Source: Clostridiales bacterium
GTDB taxonomy: Bacteria > Bacillota > Clostridia > Oscillospirales > CAG-382
DNA length: 12,209 nt
Reading direction: 5' to 3'
NCBI GenBank assembly: GCA_004553575.1
Contig: SFLA01000034.1
Location: forward strand, 1 to 12,209
The notes beneath the pieces are model-generated. The model saw nothing but the letters and a program-made list of their open reading frames with translations, had not been told where the DNA came from and searched no databases. Positions 1 through 7,736 of this stretch are shown one piece after another. Each line of letters opens with the position of its first letter. The first letter of the stretch is position 1. Both the position numbers and the translations under genes were made by a program.

Positions 1-1
1 T

Positions 2-130
2 GGTAATATTGTGATCTCTGTCTTGGAAAAAGATTTTGTCCAAGTCACGGATTGGGTTTCGGACAAATCGAAAAACGAAGATTTACTGATGATCGTTGTT
101 AAAAAGGGTGCATATACTACGGCAGACTGA
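2..130 (+). CDS. C-terminal fragment of an unidentified protein
   Basis: Reading from position 2 gives an open frame of 42 codons ending in TGA at 128-130; the gene begins outside the window. The tail is polar, with a Lys/Asp-rich patch (VSDKSKNEDLL), then a short hydrophobic strand (MIVVKK) and the end GAYTTAD. I recognise no family. Its codons are visibly AT-richer (AAA, GAT, TTA, ACT) than those of the operon at 567-7736, which could mean different ancestry. It converges on the minus-strand tRNA pair, and the hairpin at 217-262 lies between them. Only the frame, the stop codon and the absence of internal stops support this call; nothing can be said about function. Confidence 0.45.
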   Translation, partial: GNIVISVLEKDFVQVTDWVSDKSKNEDLLMIVVKKGAYTTAD

Positions 131-160
131 AAAACCAAAAAACAACTAAACTCTAATAGC

Positions 161-182
161 CCTTGATCCATTAAGGTCAAGG
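161..182. other. Small inverted repeat after the left-edge gene
   Basis: CCTTGA (161-166) and TCAAGG (177-182) form a 6-bp stem with a 10-nt loop, about 30 nt after the stop of the partial gene. No T-run follows on either strand, so it is at best a weak or processing-type hairpin. I see nothing else in 131-210. Confidence 0.25.
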
Positions 183-216
183 ACTGTTCAGTATCAGTTT
201 AGATAGCTGTAACAAA

Positions 217-262
217 AACAAATCCGAACCGATTTCGACTTGCGAAACGGTTCGGATTTGTT
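217..262 (-). terminator. Rho-independent terminator of the tRNA-Met/tRNA-Glu unit
   Basis: A perfect 15-bp stem pairs 217-231 with 248-262. It is extended by TTTCG/CGAAA (233-237 with 243-247) past one unpaired base, leaving a 5-nt loop. On the minus strand the hairpin begins 5 nt after the CCA end of tRNA-Glu and runs into a T-rich tract (complement of 211-222), the expected layout for ending the tRNA transcript. The plus-strand side is only mildly T-rich, so it may also stop the converging gene from the left, but less efficiently. Confidence 0.85.
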
Positions 263-267
263 ACGTT

Positions 268-342
268 TGGTGACCCGTAGGAGAATCGAACTCCTGTTAC
301 CGCCGTGAAAGGGCGGTGTCTTAGCCTCTTGACCAACGGGCC
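268..342 (-). tRNA. tRNA-Glu (anticodon TTC)
   Basis: The minus strand folds as a complete 75-nt cloverleaf. Acceptor GGCCCGT pairs with ACGGGTC, the anticodon stem is CCGCC/GGCGG around loop CTTTCAC, and the T-arm is AGGAG/CTCCT with loop TTCGATT. Discriminator A and CCA are encoded (CCA is the complement of 268-270). Anticodon TTC reads GAA and, by wobble, GAG. It is the second gene of a two-tRNA transcript, 6 nt after tRNA-Met, and is followed at once by the terminator at 217-262. All stems pair normally. Confidence 0.97.
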
Positions 343-348
343 TGCTGT

Positions 349-425
349 TGGTAGCGGAAGTGGGATTTGAACCTACGACCTGTCGGGTATGAACCGAATG
401 CTCTAGCCAGCTGAGCTATTCCGCC
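349..425 (-). tRNA. tRNA-Met, elongator type (anticodon CAT)
   Basis: A 77-nt cloverleaf on the minus strand with encoded CCA. Acceptor GGCGGAA pairs with TTCCGCT, the D-arm is GCTC/GAGC, and the anticodon loop is TTCATAC. The 1-72 pair is G-U and the anticodon stem lacks the three G-C pairs of an initiator, so this is the elongator. CAT could also be a lysidine-modified tRNA-Ile, but the body resembles Firmicutes elongator Met. Two stem positions are not Watson-Crick: U27/C43 in the anticodon stem (plus positions 398/382) and A51/C63 in the T-stem (plus 374/362). Confidence 0.93.
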
Positions 426-457
426 GTATTTCGGCCCGCTGATCGGGCAGCTTGATT

Positions 458-486
458 ATTATATCAAGTGCAGGCGGCTTTGTCAA
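458..486 (-). promoter_or_regulatory. Consensus sigma-A promoter for the tRNA-Met/tRNA-Glu unit
   Basis: On the minus strand TTGACA (complement of 481-486) and TATAAT (complement of 458-463) are separated by exactly 17 nt. Both hexamers match consensus 6/6. The predicted start lies about 25 nt before the tRNA-Met 5' end, leaving a short leader for RNase P to remove. A perfect promoter is typical of stable-RNA genes. Confidence 0.93.
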
Positions 487-520
487 GAGTTTTTTGCGCC
501 AAAATTAAAAAGAATGTCGC

Positions 521-549
521 TTGAAAACCCTTTGTGTGTATGTTATAAT
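521..549 (+). promoter_or_regulatory. Promoter of the pgeF-recG-dus operon
   Basis: TTGAAA (521-526), a 17-nt spacer, and TATAAT (544-549) preceded by TGT, which gives an extended -10 (TGnTATAAT). The start site should fall near 556, only about 11 nt before the pgeF ATG. It is divergent from the tRNA promoter, with the two -35 boxes about 34 nt apart. Confidence 0.88.
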
Positions 550-566
550 TTATACGGTGAAGAATT

Positions 567-1388
567 ATGCACGAAGAATTCGTTTTGCACGATAAAACGG
601 CGGTGTATTATACCTCTCCGCTGTTCGATTCATTTTCCGTACCGCACGCGTTTTTTACGCGGCACGGAGGGGTAAGCGATCCGCCTTTCGATACTCTTAA
701 TTTTGCGGTCGGGCTCGGAGATAACCGCGACAGTGAGGAGAAAGTCCGCCGCAATCACGATATCGCCGCCTCGGTGTTCGGACTTACCGGAGCGTCAGTC
801 TGCCGCACCTGGCAGACTCACAGCGATACCGTAGAGCTTGCCGGCGGAATCGAGGATTTCGGCAGAGGAGTAACCGCTCCGGCGTACGATCATCCGGTTG
901 ACGGTTTGGTAACCGCGACGCGCGGACTTCTGCTTTCGGTCCGTACGGCAGACTGCGTCCCGGTGCTGCTTTACGATCCTTCGTCAAACATCTGCGCCGC
1001 CGTTCACTCGGGATGGCGCGGAACCTATAAGCGGATTTCCTCTGTCGCGATCGATAAAATGGTCGCTGCCGGAGCTTCCCGCGGGAGCATTATCGCCGCC
1101 GTCGGTCCCTGCGCCGGAGTGTGCTGCTACGAAGTCGGCGCCGAGCTGTACGAATCGTTTACCGCGCTTTCGCACGATTATTCGCGGTTTTTCGTTCCTG
1201 TGGGCGAAAAGTACCGGCTTGACCTGTCCGGGTTAAATGCGGCGGTGCTTTCCGAATCCGGCGTGAGCGGAGGAAGGATATCCGAATGCAGGATCTGCAC
1301 CTGCTGCAACACGGACATGTTTTTTTCACATCGCGTCAGCGGCAACGACCGCGGCACGATGGCGTCTTTTATTAAAGCGAGGGAGTGA
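567..1388 (+). CDS. pgeF: PgeF/YfiH (YlmD) family peptidoglycan editing factor, multicopper-oxidase-fold purine enzyme family
   Basis: The 273-aa protein has the usual family length and all its landmarks: FFTRHGGVS (29-37), TWQTHSD (81-87), RTADCVPVL (126-134), HSGWRG (147-152), GPCAGVCCYEVG (180-191) and CTCCNTDMFFSHR (244-256). The metal-binding His-Cys-His set is H85, C130 and H147; the 17-residue C-to-H spacing is that of E. coli YfiH. Members have been linked to removing wrongly built UDP-MurNAc-L-Ser from the peptidoglycan pathway and to purine nucleoside phosphorylase/deaminase activity; which applies here cannot be told from sequence. It should be a soluble cytoplasmic protein, as no signal peptide is visible. 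The ATG at 567 is the first start after an in-frame stop, with GGTGAAG (556-562) as a modest ribosome site. It is the first gene of the operon. Confidence 0.93.
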   Translation: MHEEFVLHDKTAVYYTSPLFDSFSVPHAFFTRHGGVSDPPFDTLNFAVGLGDNRDSEEKVRRNHDIAASVFGLTGASVCRTWQTHSDTVELAGGIEDFGRGVTAPAYDHPVDGLVTATRGLLLSVRTADCVPVLLYDPSSNICAAVHSGWRGTYKRISSVAIDKMVAAGASRGSIIAAVGPCAGVCCYEVGAELYESFTALSHDYSRFFVPVGEKYRLDLSGLNAAVLSESGVSGGRISECRICTCCNTDMFFSHRVSGNDRGTMASFIKARE

Positions 1389-1394
1389 CGTATC

Positions 1395-2522
1395 TTGAAC
1401 GGTGTCGGGATTATTCATACAGCCGACCTGCATCTCGACGCACCCTTCTCCGCGTTTTCACCGGAGAAGGCGGAACGCCGCCGCGAGCAGCTAAGGCAGT
1501 GCTTTTTGTCTTTGGTAAAGGTTGCGCGTGAGCGCGGCACCCGACTGTTTCTTATATCGGGCGATCTGTTTGACAGCGAATACGCAACCAAGGATACGGC
1601 GGAGCTGCTGCGGAGCGGCTTTGAATCTCTGCCCGAATGCCGTTTTTTCATTTCGCCGGGTAATCACGACCCGTATACAGGCGCATCGGTTTATGCGTCG
1701 GCGGAATTTCCGGATAATGTCCATGTTTTTCGCGGCAGGGAGTGCGTTCCGGTGCCGGAACTGGGCGTCAATGTTTACGGTTACGGCTTCGTTGCTCCGA
1801 ACTGCACGGAAAGCCCGGTTGACGGCTACGGAGTACTTGACAGCAATAAAATTAATATACTCGTTTGCCACGGCGATATCAGCAGTGTGCTGTCAACCAA
1901 CGGGCCGGTTTCCCTGCGAGAGATAGGCGATAGCGGGTTCGATTATGTGGCGCTGGGTCATATCCACCGCGCAAGCGGCGTACGATGCGAATCAGGCGTG
2001 CATTATGCTTACCCGGGATGTCTTTGCGGCAGAAGCTTTGACGAAACCGGCAGAAAAACCGCGCTTGTCGGCACCGTAGGCAAGGGCGAAGTCAGTCTCG
2101 AAGAAGTATGCGTTTCAGCGGTCCGGTTCGAAACCGCCGACTGCGATCTTACCGGATGCGCCACCCGGCGCGAAGCGACCGAACGTCTCTGCCGCGCGGC
2201 GGAGGGCTTCGGAGCCGATACCGTGCTTCGTCTTACCGCTTTCGGAGACACCGAATCGGAGCTTATACTGCCTCCCGACCTGCTGAAGGGTCTTTCCGAA
2301 GCGGAGGTTCAGATAGTCGATCTTACCCGACCGGTGATGAGCTTCACCCGTGTCGAGAGTGAGAGCACTTTAAAGGGTATATTCTATAAGACCATGTGTG
2401 AGCGTATTGACAAAGCTCAACCGGGCAGTGAAGAACACCGCATTCTTGTAAAGGCGCTGAAGTACGGACTGGGCGCACTCGGTGAAAAGCCGCTTACCGA
2501 TTTTGGGGAGGACGCTGAATGA
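1395..2522 (+). CDS. YhaO/SbcD-like metallophosphoesterase (DNA repair exonuclease nuclease subunit)
   Basis: A 375-aa calcineurin-type phosphoesterase with the five expected metal-site motifs: HTADLHLD (8-15; D11, H13), ISGDLFD (54-60; D57), SPGNHDP (87-93; N90, H91), CHGD (158-161) and GHIHRAS (188-194; H189, H191). The later YPGCLCGRSFDETG (206-219) is typical of SbcD/Mre11-like nucleases. The C-terminal third is diverged, as expected for a partner-binding cap. It most probably cuts DNA ends together with the ATPase encoded next, which overlaps it by 4 nt. The start is TTG at 1395: homologues begin just before the first HTADLH motif, GAGGGAG (1379-1385) gives a Shine-Dalgarno 9 nt upstream, and no ATG is available. 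It begins 6 nt after pgeF. I leave the symbol blank because yhaO and sbcD cannot be firmly separated here. Confidence 0.9.
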   Translation: MNGVGIIHTADLHLDAPFSAFSPEKAERRREQLRQCFLSLVKVARERGTRLFLISGDLFDSEYATKDTAELLRSGFESLPECRFFISPGNHDPYTGASVYASAEFPDNVHVFRGRECVPVPELGVNVYGYGFVAPNCTESPVDGYGVLDSNKINILVCHGDISSVLSTNGPVSLREIGDSGFDYVALGHIHRASGVRCESGVHYAYPGCLCGRSFDETGRKTALVGTVGKGEVSLEEVCVSAVRFETADCDLTGCATRREATERLCRAAEGFGADTVLRLTAFGDTESELILPPDLLKGLSEAEVQIVDLTRPVMSFTRVESESTLKGIFYKTMCERIDKAQPGSEEHRILVKALKYGLGALGEKPLTDFGEDAE

Positions 2523-4720
2523 ATCCGATCATTATCGAAAAATGCGAAATAACCTCCTTCGGCGGTCTTAAAAACAGGGTTATCTGCTGCACCGGCGGAA
2601 TTAATCTGATTTCGGCTCCGAACGAGAGCGGCAAGACAACGCTTGCGCATTTTATCAAGTTTGTTTTTTACGGGTTTTCAGGTCAGCGCAGTCAGTCGGT
2701 GACCGACAATGAAAAAAAACACTACATTCCGTGGGGCAATCCCCGCGCCGCCGGCGCCGTCGTGTTTACGCTCGGAGGAATGCGCTACCGCGTGGAGCGC
2801 GAATATCTTGCCAACCGCGACGTATGCACCGTAACCGAAGCCGATACCGGCAGGGAGATTATGCGAGGAAGCGTTCCGGGCGAGCGGTTTTTCGGCGTAA
2901 GCGAGGAGGTATTTTCAAAGACTCTGTTTTTCCGTCAGCTTTCGCTTCCGTCCGGCAAGGACGAGCTGCTTGCCGAGCAGCTCCGCAACCTTGCTTCCTC
3001 GGCCGACGAGGAGATTTCATCCGCCGACGCGCAGAAAAAGCTGAGCGACGCGCGCAACCGACTCCGCAGCCGTCTTAAGACCGGTCTGCTCCCGTCTCTC
3101 GAAAAGCAGCGCGAGGAGCTTGAATCCGAGCTTACCGAAGCCTTGTCACGTTCCGGAGCCGTAAGCGAGGTGAACGACGAGATACTTCGCACCGAGCGGA
3201 AGCTGAGAGAAAACGCCCGTGCCCGTGCAGAGCTTAACGAGGAGCTTGCCGGCCATGACAAATACGACGCGCTCTGCCGGTATAACCGTCTTCGCGAGCT
3301 CGCCCGCGGCGTTATTGACGCGGAGACGGAATATAAAGAGACGCTTGCGCCATTCGGAGGTGCCGAGCCGGATCCGGAGTCACTGCGTCGTGCGGTCTCT
3401 CTGCTGTCCCACAGGGGGGCGCAGAAGACCCGTGCGGACGAGCTTAAGGAAGCTTCCGCCGAGGCCCGGCGCGATCTCGACAATGCACGTAAGGAGAGCC
3501 TTTTCGACGGCAAAAACGTAAATGCCTTCCGCAAAAAAATCAAGGCCTTCAAGGGAGCGAGAGCGCTTGTAACGGTGCTTGCCGTGCTTATGGTGCTGGC
3601 TGCCGTCGGAATGTATGCATTCCGAGAGGAGATAGGAGTACCGGCTATGACCGCGCTGTTCCCGGCGGGGGCGGCGGTGCTTCTGCTTCTCATACTTATA
3701 ATACTTAACGCCGCGGCGGAGCGGTTTGCCGAAAAGAACGATTTTTCGTCGCTCGCCGAGCTGGAATATATGCTCGGTCAGTATCCGTCGGCACAGCAGG
3801 AAATAGCCCTGCACGAATCCCGCGCCGAGGGGGCCGAGAGCGCATATCTGCGTGCCGAAGCCGAACTGCGTGATTCCGACCGCGAGATACTCGACCTGAC
3901 CGCCGACTTTGTATCCGCCGGCAACGATGTGAACGATCGGGTTTCCGCCATGCTGAGCGCCGGTGAAGAGGTTGCCCGCGCCAAGGAAAAGCTGAATACG
4001 GCGCGTGCCGTGCAGGAAAGCGCATTTTCAGAAACCGATATTAAAAAACTGGCCGCCGATGCCAACGGAGCCTCCGTGCCCGCCCGCCCGCGCGACGATA
4101 TCATTCGCAGCATCGAATTCATCGATGCCGAGGACGAGGCGCTCCGCCGCCGTCTTCGCGATAAAGAGGGCGAGAAGGGCAGGCTGATAGGATCCGGGGG
4201 AGACCCGGCGCTTATCACCGCCAAGCGCGATTCGGTCGTGCAGCGTATAAAAGCTCTCGAGCAGAGCTATAAAGCTCTTACGGTCGCTTCCGACGTGCTG
4301 GCGGAATCCGACCGCCGTATGCGCAATTCGGTTTCCCCGCTGCTTTCGGAATATGCGGGCGGGTACATGTCGCAGGCGACCTGCGGCAGATATTCGTCGC
4401 TCTCGCTCGATACCTCACTGTCAATGTCTTACGAGACCGATACCGGCACCAAAAGCGCGGAGTATATGTCCGCAGGCACCCGCGACAGTGCATATATGTG
4501 CCTTCGTCTGGCTTTGGTAAAACTTCTGTATGCGGACACACGCCCGCCGCTTATTCTCGATGACGCATTTGTCCGTCTCGACGGCGACCGTCTGGGTGCC
4601 ATGATACGTTTGCTTGCTTCTGCGGCGGAGGAAAGTCAGGTGTTCATACTCACCTGCCATGACCGCGAGGAGCAGGCGCTTATCTCCGCCGGAGTGAAAT
4701 ACGACAGGATAGTGATCTGA
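2519..4720 (+). CDS. YhaN/SbcC-like SMC-type ATPase with an internal membrane hairpin
   Basis: A 733-aa ABC/SMC-class ATPase split by coiled coil. The N-terminal lobe has Walker A APNESGKTT (33-41) and the Q-loop in FFRQ (137-140). The C-terminal lobe has signature MSAGTRDS (650-657), Walker B PPLILDDAF (676-684) and switch His in LTCHDRE (H714). Residues 165-345 and 400-600 are rich in Glu, Arg, Ala and Leu with heptad-like spacing. Between them sit two hydrophobic stretches, 348-366 and 377-398, joined by a short polar turn: a likely transmembrane hairpin where SbcC/Rad50 carry the CxxC zinc hook. No CxxC occurs anywhere. It is shorter than typical SbcC. The ATG overlaps the nuclease stop (ATGA), with GGGGAGG at 2505-2511, implying coupled translation and a complex of the two proteins. 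Expected role: ATP-controlled DNA-end binding, possibly at the membrane. Confidence 0.88.
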   Translation: MNPIIIEKCEITSFGGLKNRVICCTGGINLISAPNESGKTTLAHFIKFVFYGFSGQRSQSVTDNEKKHYIPWGNPRAAGAVVFTLGGMRYRVEREYLANRDVCTVTEADTGREIMRGSVPGERFFGVSEEVFSKTLFFRQLSLPSGKDELLAEQLRNLASSADEEISSADAQKKLSDARNRLRSRLKTGLLPSLEKQREELESELTEALSRSGAVSEVNDEILRTERKLRENARARAELNEELAGHDKYDALCRYNRLRELARGVIDAETEYKETLAPFGGAEPDPESLRRAVSLLSHRGAQKTRADELKEASAEARRDLDNARKESLFDGKNVNAFRKKIKAFKGARALVTVLAVLMVLAAVGMYAFREEIGVPAMTALFPAGAAVLLLLILIILNAAAERFAEKNDFSSLAELEYMLGQYPSAQQEIALHESRAEGAESAYLRAEAELRDSDREILDLTADFVSAGNDVNDRVSAMLSAGEEVARAKEKLNTARAVQESAFSETDIKKLAADANGASVPARPRDDIIRSIEFIDAEDEALRRRLRDKEGEKGRLIGSGGDPALITAKRDSVVQRIKALEQSYKALTVASDVLAESDRRMRNSVSPLLSEYAGGYMSQATCGRYSSLSLDTSLSMSYETDTGTKSAEYMSAGTRDSAYMCLRLALVKLLYADTRPPLILDDAFVRLDGDRLGAMIRLLASAAEESQVFILTCHDREEQALISAGVKYDRIVI

Positions 4721-6765
4721 TGGAAAGAGATACCCCGCTGCGGTTCGTTAAGGGAATAGGTGAGGCGCGCAGCGCCTGCTTTGCAAAGCTCGGGCTTTAT
4801 ACGGCAGGCGATCTTCTCACCTTTTATCCGCGTGCCTACGAATACCGCGGCGAGGTGAAAAAAGTCGCCGAAACCGAGGACGGCGAAGTATGTTCACTTT
4901 TGCTCACGGTGGATTCGGAGCCGCGTACCGGCGGTACAAAGGTACAGTATATAAAGTTTACTGCCGGGGACGATACCGGCAGCATTACCGTTACTTTTTT
5001 CAATCAGCGCTGGCTGCTGCGTTCGATTTCGGCAGGCAGAGTATTCCGCTTTTACGGAAAGATTACCTACGGCTTTTCCGGCAGGGAGATGCTTTCGCCG
5101 TCGGTGGAGCAGGTACTGCCTTCGAAACGACTGCCGGATGTGGTTCCGGTGTATCCGCTTACCAAGGGTTTAACGAACAACGTCGTAGCTTCGGCGGTTG
5201 CCGCCGCGCTGCCTCTGCTCGATACCGAGCCCGAAATATTCCCGGATGCGGTCAGGGAAAGGCATTCGCTGTTATCCCGCCGCGACGCCGTACGGTCGCT
5301 TCATCTCCCGTCCGGCAGGAATTCCGTTGCCGCAGCCCGGCGAACGCTTGCCTTTGAAGAGATAACCGTCTTTCAGCTTGCGCTCAGGATAGCCCGCCGC
5401 GGCGTGTCGCTCGTATCCGCGCCGGAGATGACATATAAAAACAGCGGTATACGCCGCTTTTTCGATAACCTTCCGTTTTCTCTGACATCTGCACAGGAGC
5501 GGGCGGTAAAGGACATACTCGGCGATATGTGCCGTAAGGAACCCATGACCCGGTTGCTTCAGGGCGACGTCGGAAGCGGTAAAACCGCGGTAGCTGCCGC
5601 CGCAATGTATTTCGCGGTCCGCAACGGGTACCAGTGTGCGTTCATGGCTCCGACCGAGATACTTGCCACCCAGCACGCGCGCACGCTCGACCGTATGCTT
5701 TCACCGTTCGGAATGAATGTCTCTCTGCTTACCGGGGGGCTTTCAAAAAAGCAGAAGGAACTTTTATACTCGTCGCTTTCGTCCGGCGGAACGGATATTG
5801 CGGTCGGCACCAACGCCCTTATTCAGGAGGGCGTGGAGTTCCGGAATCTGGGGCTGGTTATAACCGACGAGCAGCACCGGTTCGGGGTACGTCAGCGTGC
5901 GCTTCTCACCGGTAAGGGGGATACCGGAGACAGAAAGCCTCATATGCTCGTTATGTCAGCCACGCCCATACCGCGTACTCTTTCGCTCATACTTTACGGC
6001 GATCTCGACGTGAGCGTGCTTGACGAGCTTCCTCCCGGCAGGCAGACGGTCGATACTTATCTGGTCGGGAGCGACAAACGCGAGCGCGTATACGGAGCGA
6101 TACTCCACGCCGTCCGCGAAGGCGGTCAGGCATATATCATATGTCCGTTGGTCGAGGATTCTGCCGATACCGACAGGCAGAGCGTCGAGGCATACGCCGC
6201 GGCGCTGCGGGGCGGATCGTTTTCCGGGATTCCGGTCGGAGTGCTGCACGGAAAGATGAACCGCAAGGACAAGGATGCCGCCATGAACGCTTTTGCATCG
6301 GGCGAGACAAAGGTTCTGGTATCAACCACCGTAGTCGAGGTCGGAGTCGATGTTCCGAACGCCTCCTTTATGCTTATTGAAAACGCCGAATGCTTCGGAC
6401 TTTCCCAGCTCCACCAGCTTCGCGGCAGGATAGGCAGAGGTAAGCGGAAGAGCGTATGCGTCCTTCTTTCGGACAATGCCGCCGGCAGAACGGGAGAACG
6501 GCTCGGAATAATGTGCCGCGAGCACGACGGCTTCCGTATAGCCGAAGCCGATCTGGAGCAGCGCGGTCCCGGAGACTTTTTCGGCGACCGTCAGTCGGGA
6601 GAATTGGTTTTCCGTGTTGCGGGGGCGGCGGATATGGCGCTTGTAGAGCAGTCACGGGCGCTTGCGGACGAAGCGTTTGCGGCAGGAAGCAAGGCTTATC
6701 CGGAGCTGTTCGCCGCCGCAGGGCGTATCGCCGATACGAACGAAAGGAAGAACGGGATAAGCTGA
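4720..6765 (+). CDS. recG: ATP-dependent DNA helicase RecG
   Basis: A 681-aa superfamily 2 helicase of normal RecG length. The N-terminal wedge/OB domain (about 1-230) starts with a helix-hairpin-helix-like VKGIGEARSACFAKLGL (10-26), continues through FYPRAYEYR, and contains the OB strands GSITVTFFNQRW (87-98). Helicase motifs follow: I GDVGSGKTA (282-290), Ia APTEILATQH (310-319), II DEQHRFGV (383-390), which is distinctive for RecG, III SATPIPRT (413-420), V STTVVEVGVDVPNA (535-548), and VI QLRGRIGRG (566-574). The C-terminal AEADLEQRGPGDFFG (608-622) is the conserved RecG tail. RecG remodels stalled forks and Holliday junctions by branch migration. ATG 4720 shares one base with the previous stop (TGATG), so translation is probably coupled; no strong Shine-Dalgarno is needed or seen. 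Confidence 0.97.
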   Translation: MERDTPLRFVKGIGEARSACFAKLGLYTAGDLLTFYPRAYEYRGEVKKVAETEDGEVCSLLLTVDSEPRTGGTKVQYIKFTAGDDTGSITVTFFNQRWLLRSISAGRVFRFYGKITYGFSGREMLSPSVEQVLPSKRLPDVVPVYPLTKGLTNNVVASAVAAALPLLDTEPEIFPDAVRERHSLLSRRDAVRSLHLPSGRNSVAAARRTLAFEEITVFQLALRIARRGVSLVSAPEMTYKNSGIRRFFDNLPFSLTSAQERAVKDILGDMCRKEPMTRLLQGDVGSGKTAVAAAAMYFAVRNGYQCAFMAPTEILATQHARTLDRMLSPFGMNVSLLTGGLSKKQKELLYSSLSSGGTDIAVGTNALIQEGVEFRNLGLVITDEQHRFGVRQRALLTGKGDTGDRKPHMLVMSATPIPRTLSLILYGDLDVSVLDELPPGRQTVDTYLVGSDKRERVYGAILHAVREGGQAYIICPLVEDSADTDRQSVEAYAAALRGGSFSGIPVGVLHGKMNRKDKDAAMNAFASGETKVLVSTTVVEVGVDVPNASFMLIENAECFGLSQLHQLRGRIGRGKRKSVCVLLSDNAAGRTGERLGIMCREHDGFRIAEADLEQRGPGDFFGDRQSGELVFRVAGAADMALVEQSRALADEAFAAGSKAYPELFAAAGRIADTNERKNGIS

Positions 6766-7736
6766 TGCGATTCGGGAATATTAACCTTGCCCACGGTTTG
6801 TTTCTCGCGCCTATGGCGGGGGTTACCGATCGTGCATTCCGTGCCCTCTGCGTCGAATACGGGGCGGAATGCGTAACCACCGAGCTTATTTCCGCGAAAG
6901 CGGTAACGCTCGGAGCGGATAAGACACTCGCGCTTGCGTCGCTCGGTGATGACGAACGCCCGGCGGGTATCCAGATATTCGGAAGCGACCCTGAGATTAT
7001 GGCGCGCGCCGCCTGTATGCTCGGCTCGCTTTCGCCGGATTTTATAGATATTAATATGGGCTGTCCGGTGCATAAGCTTATCCGATCGGGCGAGGGCTGC
7101 GCTCTTATGCGCGATCCGGAGAGGGCGGGGGAGATAACCGCCGCCGTCGTCCGGGAAAGCTCGGTTCCGGTCACCGTTAAGATGCGTCTGGGAATGACCG
7201 CGGATACGATAAACGCACCCGAGGTAGCTGTCTGCTGCGAGCAGGCGGGCGCTTCTGCAGTAACGGTTCACGGCAGAACGCGCGATAAGTTTTATTCCGG
7301 CGTGTCCGACTGTGAGGGCATACGCCGGGTTAAAGAGAAGGTGAGCATACCGGTTGTCGCATCGGGCGATATCGGTATTCAGTTCGGCGTACGTGAAGCG
7401 CTTTCGCTCACCGGAGCGGACGGAATTGCAGTCGGAAGAGCGGCTATGGGTGCGCCCTGGGTGTTCGAAGCGCTGCTGGCGGAGTATGAGGGAAGACCGG
7501 CCCGAACGATATCGGATTCCGAAAAGCTGTCCGTTGTGATGCGTCACATCGATCGTTTGTGCGAGTTCGGAGGCGAGCGTTCTCTTGTTCAGCTCCGCAC
7601 TCATCTCGCGTGGTATTCACACGGCTGCCGCGGCGCCGCCGGGGTCCGCCGCAGACTCGGCACGGCAGTTACGAGGGACGACTACGAATCCATTGCCGCA
7701 TCCATATTCAGCGGTGACGGAGTTCCCGAGCGCTGA
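6765..7736 (+). CDS. dusB: tRNA-dihydrouridine synthase, DusB-like
   Basis: A 323-aa FMN-dependent TIM-barrel enzyme that reduces uridines in the tRNA D-loop to dihydrouridine. Motifs: LAPMAGVTDRAFR (14-26), TTELISAKA (38-46), IQIFGSDP (69-76), DINMGCP (95-101) with catalytic proton donor C100, VTVKMRLG (136-143; K139), TVHGRT (167-172; H169), ASGDIG (199-204) and GRAAMGAPWVF (224-234), the phosphate-binding end of the barrel. The length fits DusB. The frame is open from 6456, but the family begins at the MRFGNINLAHGLFLAPM segment, so ATG 6765 is chosen; it shares one base with the recG stop (TGATG), the same arrangement as at the recG start. It is the last gene of the operon. No convincing terminator follows before the next promoter at 7820. 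Confidence 0.93.
   Translation: MRFGNINLAHGLFLAPMAGVTDRAFRALCVEYGAECVTTELISAKAVTLGADKTLALASLGDDERPAGIQIFGSDPEIMARAACMLGSLSPDFIDINMGCPVHKLIRSGEGCALMRDPERAGEITAAVVRESSVPVTVKMRLGMTADTINAPEVAVCCEQAGASAVTVHGRTRDKFYSGVSDCEGIRRVKEKVSIPVVASGDIGIQFGVREALSLTGADGIAVGRAAMGAPWVFEALLAEYEGRPARTISDSEKLSVVMRHIDRLCEFGGERSLVQLRTHLAWYSHGCRGAAGVRRRLGTAVTRDDYESIAASIFSGDGVPER

Noticed and set aside
1..267. Attachment-site duplication next to tRNA-Glu
   Set aside because: I looked for a second copy of the tRNA-Glu 3' end in 1-267 and found none, and no integrase is visible.
2935..3693. 252-codon minus-strand frame inside the SbcC-like gene
   Set aside because: It is a Ser/Arg-rich shadow produced by the GC-rich coiled-coil codons of the plus strand; the plus strand carries clear ATPase motifs.
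6456..6764. In-frame upstream extension of the dus gene by 103 codons
   Set aside because: The extension lies inside recG, its product is Arg-rich and unlike any Dus protein, and the family N-terminus fits ATG 6765.
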